A stretch of DNA of 64,000 nucleotides from JAICYJ01 sp038212095 (GTDB taxonomy: Bacteria > Actinomycetota > Thermoleophilia > Gaiellales > JAICJC01): assembly GCA_038212095.1 (NCBI GenBank), contig JBBQUW010000009.1, positions 1-64,000 of the forward strand, given 5' to 3'. Shown here one piece after another: positions 27,177 through 35,209 of the stretch; within the stretch, counting starts at the first letter, position 1, and each line of letters opens with the position of its first letter. A model generated the notes under the pieces. That model made no database searches. It saw nothing but the letters and a program-made list of their open reading frames with translations, and had not been told where the DNA came from. The position numbers and the translations under genes were made by a program.

Positions 27177-27793
27177 GCGCGATCGCCGCCACCGCCGACG
27201 GCCACGGCCACGACGGGCACGGCGAATCCGCCTACCACGAGAGCCTGCTGCGATCGCCCGTCTTCCTGGGCATGGTGATGTTCATCGGCTCGGAGATCAT
27301 GCTGTTCGGCTCGTTCTTCACCGCCTTCTTCTACGTCCGCTTCAGCCACAGCCAATATCCATACGACCCGCACAACCTCTTCGACATCCCCAAGGCCTCC
27401 ACCGGCATCAACACCGCGATCCTGGTCGCCTCCTCGTTCACGATGCACTGGGCGCTGGTCTCGGTGCGGCGGGGCAAGCGGTTCGGCCTGATCGTGGGGC
27501 TGGCCCTGACGCTGATCATGGGCCTGACCTTCCTCGGCCTGCAGATGCGCGAGTACCACAGCCTCGGCTTCGTGCCGTCCGACGGTGCGTTCTCGACCAC
27601 GTTCTTCGCCCTCACCGGCCTGCACGGGCTGCACGTCTTCGTCGGCGCGACGCTGCTGGCGATCGCCCTGCTGCGATCGTGCCGCGGCCACTACTCGCCG
27701 CGAGAGCACCTCGGGCTCGAGGTTACCGGCCTGTACTGGCACTTCGTCGACGTTGTGTGGGTCTTCCTCTACACCGTCGTCTACCTGTTGTAG
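27173..27793 (+). CDS. ctaE: Cytochrome c oxidase subunit III
   Basis: A 206-residue membrane protein with about five helices, shorter than the seven-helix mitochondrial form, as usual for bacterial CtaE. Clear motifs: FIGSEIMLFGSFFTAFFYVR, TTFFALTGLHGLHVFVGA and GLYWHFVDVVWVFLYTVVYL. The N-terminus is His-rich (DGHGHDGHGE), which might bind metal. GTG start overlapping the ctaD stop by 4 nt. It is the only subunit III gene in the window, so the second oxidase operon, which lacks one, may share it or work without. Confidence 0.94.
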   Translation: MSAIAATADGHGHDGHGESAYHESLLRSPVFLGMVMFIGSEIMLFGSFFTAFFYVRFSHSQYPYDPHNLFDIPKASTGINTAILVASSFTMHWALVSVRRGKRFGLIVGLALTLIMGLTFLGLQMREYHSLGFVPSDGAFSTTFFALTGLHGLHVFVGATLLAIALLRSCRGHYSPREHLGLEVTGLYWHFVDVVWVFLYTVVYLL

Positions 27794-27842
27794 CTGCTCG
27801 GACGCCCTCAAGTCGGGCGCGTCGGCTGCCGAAAGGGAGTCG

Positions 27843-28514
27843 ATGGGCAGCTCTGACTCGATCACATCGCGCCTCCTCCCTGGGCTCGTGCTTGTGGCGG
27901 TGGCGTTCGCCGCCTGGTGGTTGTTCCTGCGCGGCGGCGAGACGCACACCGTGCCGCAGGGGCCGTCGGGCGTGCTGGCGGTGCCGTCGTCGGCAGGGCC
28001 GTACCTGTTGCAGCAGTCGCAGATCGGCACCGGCTACGACCAGAGCGCCGCTCAGACAGGCAAGACTACCGGCGCACAGATCCGCGCCGGCCAGTCGACC
28101 GCGGCCGTCAGGGTGATCGACCAGGGCTGGAAGGCAGGCGCGCGCGCGGGCTGGTCAAAGGCCAGTGGATCGATCACGGCCACGAGCCGAGCGGAGCTGT
28201 TTACCGTCAGCAACCTGTCGGCCATCGCAGCCGGGTTCGAGAAGCGGGCGGTGCGGGCGTTCCACGGCAAGCCCAGCGCGCCCCCCTCTGGCGTGCCCGG
28301 CACCGGCGGCTGGTTCGTCACCGGCACCACCATCTCGCCGATCCTCTCCCAGCCCTACCCGCGGCGCCGCCAGGTGGCCGTATACGGGTGGCAACACGGC
28401 AACGTTCTGGCCGTGATCACCGTCACCGGCCTGCCGCGCGACGGCGTCGCCGAGATCGTTGCCACGCTGGCCAAGGCACAGGACGACGACATCCGCTTCG
28501 CCTCCGGCTCCTGA
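27843..28514 (+). CDS. Membrane-anchored protein of the oxidase operon, unknown function
   Basis: A 223-residue protein with a single N-terminal helix (about 11-28, LLPGLVLVAVAFAAWWLFL) and an extracytoplasmic domain. The rest has no motif that I recognise; it contains FEKRAVRAFHGKPSAPPSG and ends in an acidic region. It follows ctaE by 49 nt, with a purine-rich AAAGGGAG site before the ATG, and is probably co-transcribed with the oxidase genes. A role in oxidase assembly or copper delivery would be reasonable, but no Cys or Met metal motif is seen, so this remains open. Confidence 0.75.
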   Translation: MGSSDSITSRLLPGLVLVAVAFAAWWLFLRGGETHTVPQGPSGVLAVPSSAGPYLLQQSQIGTGYDQSAAQTGKTTGAQIRAGQSTAAVRVIDQGWKAGARAGWSKASGSITATSRAELFTVSNLSAIAAGFEKRAVRAFHGKPSAPPSGVPGTGGWFVTGTTISPILSQPYPRRRQVAVYGWQHGNVLAVITVTGLPRDGVAEIVATLAKAQDDDIRFASGS

Positions 28515-28518
28515 CCGG

Positions 28519-28776
28519 CTACGCCGGGCCGATCGCGGTCACGATCTCGAGCACCATCGCGGCCCACTGACGGTTGCGCACGTCGACCCGCATCATGCGT
28601 CCGGTGGGCCCGTCCGGGAAGGCTTCGGCCAGCGAGCGGGAGCGGTCCGAAAGGCCGCGTGGCATCGCCACGAGCCGGATCGTCACCGCCAGGTAGCCGT
28701 CGCGCTGGTCGACGGTCACGCCCTCCACGCCCGCGCAGGCGCGCTCGACCTCGTCCATGAAGGCGGCGCGGCCCAC
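28519..28776 (-). CDS. Small hypothetical protein at the end of the second oxidase operon
   Basis: An 85-residue soluble protein (GTG start; an internal ATG at 28758 would give 79 residues). It contains VEGVTVDQRDGYLAVTIRLV and a basic middle part, with strongly biased third codon positions that support coding. No known family comes to mind. It lies 9 nt downstream of the small membrane-subunit gene, so it is the last gene of the ctaC-ctaD-ctaB operon on this strand, and meets the other oxidase operon tail to tail with 4 nt between the two stops. Confidence 0.6.
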   Translation of the reverse strand: MGRAAFMDEVERACAGVEGVTVDQRDGYLAVTIRLVAMPRGLSDRSRSLAEAFPDGPTGRMMRVDVRNRQWAAMVLEIVTAIGPA

Positions 28777-28785
28777 CCGCCCAGC

Positions 28786-29001
28786 TCAATCCGGCAGGTT
28801 GCGGTAATCGTCGATCGCGTCGCCCACCCAGAGCCAGACGCCGATCAGGAGGATCATCGATCCGATCGAGATCAGCGCCAGCCGCCACAGGGTCGCGCTC
28901 GGCACCAGACCGACCAGCGTCAGCGCGACGCCGAGCGACGCGACGATCGGATGGGACGAGGGCGTGGGAAGATGGAAGCCGGTGTGGTCGCCGTCAGACA
29001 T
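28786..29001 (-). CDS. Small oxidase-associated membrane protein (subunit IV-like)
   Basis: 71 residues with a polar N-terminus DGDHTGFHLPTPSSHPIVAS followed by two transmembrane helices (LGVALTLVGLVPSATLWRLA and SIGSMILLIGVWLWVGDAI). The layout, a His-rich start and two helices in an oxidase operon, matches small cytochrome oxidase subunit IV-like proteins of actinobacteria (CtaF type), though similarity cannot be measured here. The ATG overlaps the stop of the 38-residue gene by 8 nt. Confidence 0.7.
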   Translation of the reverse strand: MSDGDHTGFHLPTPSSHPIVASLGVALTLVGLVPSATLWRLALISIGSMILLIGVWLWVGDAIDDYRNLPD

Positions 29002-29110
29002 TGGTCACGATCAGGCCGACGACGATGGTGGCCACGAACAGCAACGCCGATGCCAGCGCCAGCTTGAGCGCCAGGGCGATGTTGTCGTGTGCGGTCTTCT
29101 TGTTCAGCAT
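28994..29110 (-). CDS. 38-residue single-helix membrane protein
   Basis: MLNKKTAHDNIALALKLALA followed by a strong hydrophobic helix (SALLFVATIVVGLIVTNV). It begins 8 nt after the ctaB stop and overlaps the next small subunit gene, so it is squeezed between two oxidase genes with perfect operon spacing. I take it as a real small protein, possibly a structural oxidase subunit or an assembly peptide like those in other terminal oxidases. AGGAGCTGGG in front of the ATG provides a Shine-Dalgarno site. Confidence 0.6.
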   Translation of the reverse strand: MLNKKTAHDNIALALKLALASALLFVATIVVGLIVTNV

Positions 29111-29118
29111 CCCAGCTC

Positions 29119-30021
29119 CTAGAAGTTGATCCGGTCGAGGCCGATGGCGGCGAACAGCAGCGCCAGGTAGGCGAGTGAGTAGAGAAAGAGCGCCCGCGCG
29201 TTGGCACTTGAGGTATCGCGCAGCAGGCGCACGGCCAGCATCAGGAACCAGCCGCCGAGCGCGACTGCCGAGACCAGGTAGACGGCGCCAAACGTCTGTG
29301 AGAGGAACGGGAGCACCGTCAGACCGATCAACAGCACGGTGTAGAGCACGATCTGTCGCGCCGTCTCGTGGACGCCGCGCACGACCGGCAGCATCGGCAC
29401 GCCGGCCTGGGCGTAGTCGTCCTTTGCAAGGATCGCCAGCGCCCAGAAGTGGGGCGGCGTCCAGTAGAAGACGATCGCAAACATGAACAGCGCCGGCAGG
29501 CCGATCTCTCCCGTCACGGCGGCCCATCCCACCAGCGGCGGGATCGCACCGGCAGCGCCGCCGATGACGATGTTCTGCACCGTGCGTCGCTTGAGCCACC
29601 ACGTGTACACGATCACGTAGAACAGGCCGCCGCCCAGCGCCAGCCCGGCCGTGAGCAGATTCACGTACAGCGTCAGCACGGCCGCCGATGCGACCATCAG
29701 GCCCACACCGAACCCTGCGGCGGCCTCTGGCGAGATGCGGCCCGCGGCCACCGGCCGGGTGGCCGTGCGCCGCATGCGGGCGTCGATGTCACGGTCGAGC
29801 ACGTGGTTCAGCGCGCTCGCCCCACCGGACGAGAGTGCCAGGCCAAACAGCGTCACCACGGTCAGGTGCGCACCGGGCAGCCCGTCGGCCGCGAACGCCA
29901 TCGCGCCGTAGGCGGTGATCAGGATCAGCATCATGATCCGCGGCTTGGTCAGCGTGACGTAGTCGGCCAGCGCGGATCGCAGCGTCGAGCGCAGCGGGTG
30001 GGGGGCGGTGGCCATGCTCAT
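29119..30021 (-). CDS. ctaB: Protoheme IX farnesyltransferase (heme O synthase)
   Basis: UbiA-type prenyltransferase that adds a farnesyl group to heme b, giving heme o for the oxidases encoded around it. 300 residues with about nine membrane helices. Conserved motifs: TLTKPRIMMLILITAYGAM at the N-terminus, the Asp-rich metal site NHVLDRDIDARMRRT, GRISPEAA, and the second site ILAKDDYAQAGVPMLPVV. The ATG overlaps the ctaD stop by 4 nt. No heme A synthase gene (ctaA) is seen in the window. Confidence 0.95.
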   Translation of the reverse strand: MSMATAPHPLRSTLRSALADYVTLTKPRIMMLILITAYGAMAFAADGLPGAHLTVVTLFGLALSSGGASALNHVLDRDIDARMRRTATRPVAAGRISPEAAAGFGVGLMVASAAVLTLYVNLLTAGLALGGGLFYVIVYTWWLKRRTVQNIVIGGAAGAIPPLVGWAAVTGEIGLPALFMFAIVFYWTPPHFWALAILAKDDYAQAGVPMLPVVRGVHETARQIVLYTVLLIGLTVLPFLSQTFGAVYLVSAVALGGWFLMLAVRLLRDTSSANARALFLYSLAYLALLFAAIGLDRINF

Positions 30022-31670
30022 CCCACGACCCCCTCGTGCAGCGGCGGCAGCCCGGCCCGCTCGCGACGCAGGTCGTACAGTGGCCGCTCGCTGCGCACCG
30101 GCGGCAGGTCATCGAAGTTGTGGGCAGGCGGCGGCGACGTGGTGTACCACTCGAGCGTGTTGGCCTGCCATGGGTCGTCGCCGGCGATGCGGCCGCTGCG
30201 TAGCGAGGTGAGGCAGTTCCACACCACCATCAGCACGCCCGCCGACAGCACGAAGGAGCCGAGCGTCGAGAGCTCGTTCATCAGCTGCCAGCCGGGGTGG
30301 GTGGGGTAGCTGGAGATCCGCCGTGGCATGCCGGAGAGCCCCGCCGCATGCATCGGGAAGAACGTCAGGTTGAAGCCGACGAACAGCACCCAGAAGCTCC
30401 AGATCGCCAGCGACCGGTTCATCATGCGGCCGGTCATCTTGGGGTACCAGTAGTGCAGGCCACCGATTACGGCGAACACCGGTATCGTGCCCAGCACGTA
30501 GTGGAAGTGGGCGACGACGAAGTAGGTGTCGGTCACCTGCAGGTCGGCCGGCGAGGCCAGAATCAGGCCGGACAGCCCGCCGATCAGGAACAGGCCGATG
30601 AACCCGACCGCGAACAGCATCGGCGGCTCAAACCTGATCCGGCCCATCCACATGGTGCCGATCCAGTTGAAGATCTTGACGCCGGTGGGGACGGCGATCG
30701 CGACCGACGCCAGGATGAACCATGCGTTGACCGGGCCGGGGAAGTTGGTGGCGAACATGTGGTGGCCCCAGACCAGGAAGCCCATGAATGCGATCGCCGC
30801 GACCGAGTAGACGAGCGCCTTGTAGCCGAAGATCGGCTTGCGCGAGAACACCGGGATGATCTCCGAGATCATGCCGAACCCGGGTAGCGCCATCACGTAC
30901 ACCACCGGGTGGGAGTAGAACCAGAACAGGTGCTGGTAGAGGATCGGGCTGCCGGTGGTGGCGCTGTAGAAGCTGGTGCCGAAGTTGCGGTCGAGCAGCA
31001 GCATGGCCAGCGCGCCGGCGAACACCGGCCCGGCGGCCAGAGTCATGATCGCGTAGAAGTCGATGCACCAGGTGAACAGCGGCATCCGGGTCAGCCGCAT
31101 GCCGGGCGCTCGCATGTTGTGAATCGTGCAGATGAAGTTGATCGCGCCCAGGATCGACGAGATGCCGATGATGTGCAGGCCGACGATCCAGAAGTCGACG
31201 CCGTGGCCGGGGAGCTTCACCGAGAGCGGCGGGTAGGCCGTCCAGCCGGCGCCGGAGGCACCGCCGAACAGGAAGCTGGAGTACATCGCGATGCCGCCGA
31301 ACAGCAGCAGCCAGAACGAGGCCGCGTTCAGCTTCGGGAAGGCCATGTCGCGGGCGCCGATCTGGAGCGGCACGAAGTAGTTCCCGAAAGCCGCCATCAC
31401 CGGTACCACGAACAGGAAGATCATGGTGGTGCCGTGCATGGTGAAGATCTGGTCGTATCTGTCTGGCGAGACGACCGTGCCGTTGCTGGTCTCGAGCTGC
31501 AGCCGGATCACGAGCGCCATCAGCCCGCCGGTGAGGAAGAAGAACAGCGTCGTGATCAGGTACATGATCCCGATCCGCTTGTGGTCGACCGTGACCAGCC
31601 ACGAGCGCAAGCCTTCGCCCGCGGGGGCGGCCGCCGGGACGGAGTTGGGGAGTGGATGCGCGGTGGCCAT
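30018..31670 (-). CDS. ctaD: Cytochrome c oxidase subunit I, second copy (A2 type)
   Basis: A 550-residue heme-copper oxidase subunit of normal length. Seen are VTVDHKRIGIMYLITTL, the heme ligand in TMHGTTMIFLF, copper-B site WFYSHPVVYVMALPGFG, GHHMF, and DTYFVVAHFHYVLGT. YSHPVVY again marks an A2-type enzyme lacking the helix VI glutamate. Compared with the other subunit I it has neither the extra N-terminal helices nor the C-terminal Usp-like domain. It starts 4 nt after the subunit II gene and is coupled to ctaB. The two copies are clearly diverged, so they are not a recent duplication. Confidence 0.96.
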   Translation of the reverse strand: MATAHPLPNSVPAAAPAGEGLRSWLVTVDHKRIGIMYLITTLFFFLTGGLMALVIRLQLETSNGTVVSPDRYDQIFTMHGTTMIFLFVVPVMAAFGNYFVPLQIGARDMAFPKLNAASFWLLLFGGIAMYSSFLFGGASGAGWTAYPPLSVKLPGHGVDFWIVGLHIIGISSILGAINFICTIHNMRAPGMRLTRMPLFTWCIDFYAIMTLAAGPVFAGALAMLLLDRNFGTSFYSATTGSPILYQHLFWFYSHPVVYVMALPGFGMISEIIPVFSRKPIFGYKALVYSVAAIAFMGFLVWGHHMFATNFPGPVNAWFILASVAIAVPTGVKIFNWIGTMWMGRIRFEPPMLFAVGFIGLFLIGGLSGLILASPADLQVTDTYFVVAHFHYVLGTIPVFAVIGGLHYWYPKMTGRMMNRSLAIWSFWVLFVGFNLTFFPMHAAGLSGMPRRISSYPTHPGWQLMNELSTLGSFVLSAGVLMVVWNCLTSLRSGRIAGDDPWQANTLEWYTTSPPPAHNFDDLPPVRSERPLYDLRRERAGLPPLHEGVVG

Positions 31671-31674
31671 CGGC

Positions 31675-32415
31675 CTACGCCTGCGCCTTTGATGCCATGT
31701 AGCTGTCGAAGTCCTGCTTGCTGAGCACCTTGACGATGATCAGCATGGTCGGGTGGCCGGGTCCGCAGAACTCGGCGCACTGCCCGTAGTAGGTGCCGGT
31801 CCGCTCGGCGCTGAACCAGGTGTGGGTGGTACGCCCTGGGATCACATCCGTCTTCTGCCCCAACTGCTCGACCCACCAGTCGTGGATCACGTCCTTGGAC
31901 TGCAGCGAGAGGTGGATCGGGACGCCCACCGGCACCACCAGCGTGTTGGTATCGGTCGTGGCCGGGTGCTTGCCGTTGGGATAGGTGTAGACGAATCCGT
32001 ACTGCTGTGCCGTCACGCTGATCTCCATAGCGCCCTTGGGCACGTCGCTGACCGACGGCAGCTTGTAGAAGGTGAACGCCGAGAGGCCGACCAGGATCAG
32101 CACGGGGACGATCGTCCAGCCGATCTCGAGCCGTGTCGATCCGTGCACCTGCGGCGGCTCGGGGTAGACCTCGCCCGGCCGGGCCCGGAAGCGGATCGCG
32201 GAGTACACCAACCAGCCGCCCACCAGCACGAAGATGGTCACGGTGACGCCGAGGATGGCGCGGTAGATCTCGTCCAGCGCGTGGGCGTTGGACGAGTTGG
32301 GGTTGCTGAAGGTGGCCGTGTCGGCCAGCGCGGGCTGCGCGGTGAGCAGCGCGCACAGCGCAGCGAGCAGGGCAGCTGCGAGAATCCAGTGGCGGCGGCG
32401 ATGCGTTCGGGTCAC
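31675..32415 (-). CDS. ctaC: Cytochrome c oxidase subunit II, second copy
   Basis: 246 residues: a signal peptide (cleavage plausible after QPALA), two membrane helices (about 50-75 and 95-115) and a cupredoxin domain with copper-A ligands in SKDVIHDWWVEQ and CAEFCGPGHPTM. I chose GTG at 32415; a TAGAAT box ends 10 nt upstream. In-frame starts farther upstream would add an Arg/Pro-rich stretch untypical of the family. First gene of the second oxidase operon. Confidence 0.93.
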   Translation of the reverse strand: MTRTHRRRHWILAAALLAALCALLTAQPALADTATFSNPNSSNAHALDEIYRAILGVTVTIFVLVGGWLVYSAIRFRARPGEVYPEPPQVHGSTRLEIGWTIVPVLILVGLSAFTFYKLPSVSDVPKGAMEISVTAQQYGFVYTYPNGKHPATTDTNTLVVPVGVPIHLSLQSKDVIHDWWVEQLGQKTDVIPGRTTHTWFSAERTGTYYGQCAEFCGPGHPTMLIIVKVLSKQDFDSYMASKAQA

Positions 32416-32467
32416 GAGCGCCCCGATTCTACAAGCGACCGCCGCGCGACGTTGCCGGGACCGGCCC

Positions 32468-33454
32468 TCACGCCTCCGACGGCTCGGGCGGCTCGGGCTT
32501 CGGCGGTCGCGCGGCTCGCTGCGCGGCGGGCTTGGTGCCGGCTGCCCCCTCGCTGAACGCGGCACCCAGACCGGCGATCGCACCCATCGCATCGGCCGCG
32601 CCGGTCGGCAGCAGCAGCAGCTTGTTGGCGTCTCCCGCGGCCACCGCCGGCAACGCCTCGAGATACTTGTAGCCCAGCATGTCGCTTGGCCTGGTGCCCG
32701 TGCGCGAGACCATCTCGAAGATCTTGGTCAGCGCCTCGGCCTCGCCCTCGGCGCGCAGCGCGCGCGCCTTCTTCTCGCCCTCAGCGCGCAGCACGTTGGC
32801 CTGCTGTTCGGCCTCGGCGTTGAGGATCTGAGCCTGGCGCAGGCCCTCGGCGCGCAGGATCGCCGATTGCTTGTCCCCCTCGGCCTGCAGGATGGTTGCC
32901 CGCTTGGCGCGGTCGGCGCGCATCTGCTGCTCCATCGCCTCCTGGATCGTGCGCGGCGGGTCGATGCTCTTCAGCTCGACGCGGGTCACGCGCACACCCC
33001 ACTTCTCGGTCGCCTCGTCCAGCACCGTGCGCAGCTGGGTGTTGATCATGTCGCGACTGGTCAGCGTCTCCTCCAGCGTCATCGCACCCACCACGTTGCG
33101 CAGGGTCGTGATTGCCAGCTGCTCCATAGCCTGCAGCACGTTTGCCACCTCGTACGTGGCCCGGAACGGATCGGTGACCTGGTAGTAGACGACGATGTCG
33201 ATGCCGATGGTGACGTTGTCCTGCGTGATAACCGGCTGGGGCGCGAACGCCTGCACCGTCTCGCGCATGTCGACCACGGCGGTGATCCGGTCGAGCATCG
33301 GCAGGATCACGTGCAGTCCGGGGGCGAGGGTGGCGCGATACTTGCCCCACCGCTCGACAACCCCGACACGCGCCTGACGGACGATCCGCACCGACGAGAA
33401 TACGACCAGGATTGCGAATGCGGCCAGAACCAGTGCGACGATCAACGGTGCCAT
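32468..33454 (-). CDS. SPFH/band 7 (stomatin-like) membrane protein
   Basis: 328 residues: an N-terminal membrane helix (1-22), the SPFH/band 7 domain (RQARVGVVERWGKYRATLAP, PMLDRITAVVDMRE, VTIGIDIVVYYQVTDP) and a long Ala/Glu-rich coiled coil (about 200-260) with the repeating pattern ILRAEGLRQAQILNAEAEQQ. The tail is Pro/Ala-rich. Such proteins oligomerise in membranes and pair with NfeD proteins, encoded directly upstream with a TGATG overlap. The exact cellular role of the pair (membrane microdomains, protein quality control) is not settled. Confidence 0.92.
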   Translation of the reverse strand: MAPLIVALVLAAFAILVVFSSVRIVRQARVGVVERWGKYRATLAPGLHVILPMLDRITAVVDMRETVQAFAPQPVITQDNVTIGIDIVVYYQVTDPFRATYEVANVLQAMEQLAITTLRNVVGAMTLEETLTSRDMINTQLRTVLDEATEKWGVRVTRVELKSIDPPRTIQEAMEQQMRADRAKRATILQAEGDKQSAILRAEGLRQAQILNAEAEQQANVLRAEGEKKARALRAEGEAEALTKIFEMVSRTGTRPSDMLGYKYLEALPAVAAGDANKLLLLPTGAADAMGAIAGLGAAFSEGAAGTKPAAQRAARPPKPEPPEPSEA

Positions 33455-33921
33455 CAGGTCTCCTCTTGCAGTTGCTCGGTTGGCGCGGGGATCACCAGAG
33501 CGGTGACGCCGCGAATCTCGACCACCTCGACGCGCGTGCCGGCGGCGATTGGCTCGTGCTCGAAGTAGCTGCCGGCCGTCCACATCTCGCCGCCGATCTT
33601 GACCAGCCCCGTCTCGAGCTCGCCGATGTCCTTGGTGACAAGCCCGACCTTGCCCGGCATGGCGTCAACGCCGCTGGGTACGGTGGCGCTGGATACTCCG
33701 GCGATCCGCTTCAGCTGCGGCCGGGTCAGCACCAGGCCGCCGACCGATATCAGGCCGAACGCGATGATCTGCAGCGGCGCCCCGACGCCGGCCGCCGCCA
33801 GGCCGGCGACGATGCCCGCCGCGACGCCGAAGTAGATCGTGAAGAACGCGGCCGTGGTGGCCTCGACGGCGAGCATCGCCACGGCGATCACCACCCATAC
33901 CGCCCATGCGGGAACATCCAT
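33454..33921 (-). CDS. nfeD: NfeD-like membrane protein
   Basis: 155 residues: three to four hydrophobic helices (about 5-75), then the short C-terminal OB-fold of NfeD1b proteins (GKVGLVTKDIGELETGLVKI, GEMWTAGSYFEHEP, GTRVEVVEIRGVTALV). It lacks the N-terminal ClpP-like protease domain of long NfeD proteins. It is coupled to the SPFH gene by TGATG. On the minus strand TAAGCT ends 6 nt before the ATG, so the mRNA is likely leaderless. Confidence 0.92.
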   Translation of the reverse strand: MDVPAWAVWVVIAVAMLAVEATTAAFFTIYFGVAAGIVAGLAAAGVGAPLQIIAFGLISVGGLVLTRPQLKRIAGVSSATVPSGVDAMPGKVGLVTKDIGELETGLVKIGGEMWTAGSYFEHEPIAAGTRVEVVEIRGVTALVIPAPTEQLQEET

Positions 33922-34026
33922 GGCAGTAGCTTAGAGCGCGCGAACGCGCGCCGCCCCTCGGCCGCCGCCGCCCGTCGCATCGGCTGACGACACGCGGGGG
34001 CAGGATCACGCGCTACCGTGGTCGTC

Positions 34027-35202
34027 GTGCGCATCGAGCAGATCACCGACGCCGCCGGCGTGGAGTCGCTGCTGGCCGACGCTCGCTCCGCCGGGCGCTG
34101 CGCCCTCGACACCGAATTCGTCTGGGAGCGGACATACGCCCCGGTGCTGTGTCTGGTGCAGATCGCGACCCCCGAGCGGCTGGCGGTTATCGATCCGCTT
34201 TTGGGTGCGCCGCTGGAACCGGTCGCACGGCTGATCGCCGACGGCTCGGTGCGCAAGGCGATGCACGCCCCGTCGGGTGACCTGACCGGGTTTGCGCTGC
34301 ACTTCGGCACGTCCGCTGCAGCGGTGTTCGACGCGCAGCTGGCGGCCGGGTTCGCGGGCCACGGCGGCTCGCTATCGCTGGAGCGGATGCTCGATCACTC
34401 GATCGGCGTGCGGCTGAAACATGCCGAAGGCTTCAGCGACTGGTCGAAGCGGCCGCTGACCGACCTGCAGCTGGCGTACGCCGCGGACGACGTGCGACAT
34501 CTGCTGGCGGCGATGGATGCGCTCGAGCGGCGGCTGACGGAGCTGGGCCGCGACCGCTGGGCGAACGAGGAGATGGAGCGGCGCTACGGCGCCGGCGCGC
34601 AGCTGGTGCAGGATCCGCAGCAGGCATGGCGCCGGGTGGGCGGCCGGGGCAAGCTGCGCGGCGAGCAGCTGGCCGCACTGGTCACGGTGGCCGCGTGGCG
34701 TGAGACGGAGGCTCGCCGCCGCGACATCCCCACCGGGTGGCTGGTGCGCGACCCGACCTTGATCGAGCTTGCGCGACGACGACCGGCGACGGCGGCTGAG
34801 GCGCAGCAGGTCCGTGGCCTGCAGCTGAAGCGCGGACCGCAGCTGGACGGCCTGATCGAGGCGCTGGCGGGTGTCGACGGGCCGATGCCGGAGCGCCCAC
34901 CGGAGCTGGGGTCCGAGATGCGAAACCGGGTCAAGGTGGTGCTGCCGCTGGCCAGCGCGGTGCTGCAGGCGGCCTGCGCAGAGGCCGGCATCGCGTCCGA
35001 GCTGGTGGCCACCCGCGACGATCTCGAGTCCCTGATCCGGGCGGTGAGCGAGGACGACGCGGTCGATCACCCGCTGCTCTCCGGGTGGCGCCGCGAGCTG
35101 GCTGGGGAGCCGCTGCTGCGGCTGCTGCGGGGCGAGGTCACGCTTCGAGTGGTACCCGGCCCGCCGCACGTCGCCGGGCAGCCGCCCGTCGGCGAGGCCT
35201 AA
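34027..35202 (+). CDS. rnd: Ribonuclease D
   Basis: A 3'-5' exoribonuclease of the DEDDy family acting in tRNA and small RNA maturation. The exonuclease domain (about 1-185) shows the catalytic LDTEFVWERTY, the middle Asp region MHAPSGDLTGF and AYAADDVRHLL with its Tyr and Asp. An HRDC domain follows (about 195-280), then a second HRDC-like helical part. At 391 residues it has normal length. The GTG at 34027 fits the TACCGT box (34014-34019), which ends 7 nt upstream; an alternative GTG at 34018 lies inside that box. The MFS gene begins 7 nt after its stop. Confidence 0.93.
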   Translation: MRIEQITDAAGVESLLADARSAGRCALDTEFVWERTYAPVLCLVQIATPERLAVIDPLLGAPLEPVARLIADGSVRKAMHAPSGDLTGFALHFGTSAAAVFDAQLAAGFAGHGGSLSLERMLDHSIGVRLKHAEGFSDWSKRPLTDLQLAYAADDVRHLLAAMDALERRLTELGRDRWANEEMERRYGAGAQLVQDPQQAWRRVGGRGKLRGEQLAALVTVAAWRETEARRRDIPTGWLVRDPTLIELARRRPATAAEAQQVRGLQLKRGPQLDGLIEALAGVDGPMPERPPELGSEMRNRVKVVLPLASAVLQAACAEAGIASELVATRDDLESLIRAVSEDDAVDHPLLSGWRRELAGEPLLRLLRGEVTLRVVPGPPHVAGQPPVGEA

Positions 35203-35209
35203 CCGGGCC

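Noticed and set aside
34018..34026. RNase D start at GTG 34018
   Set aside because: This GTG overlaps the TACCGT box; GTG 34027 has the normal 7-nt distance.
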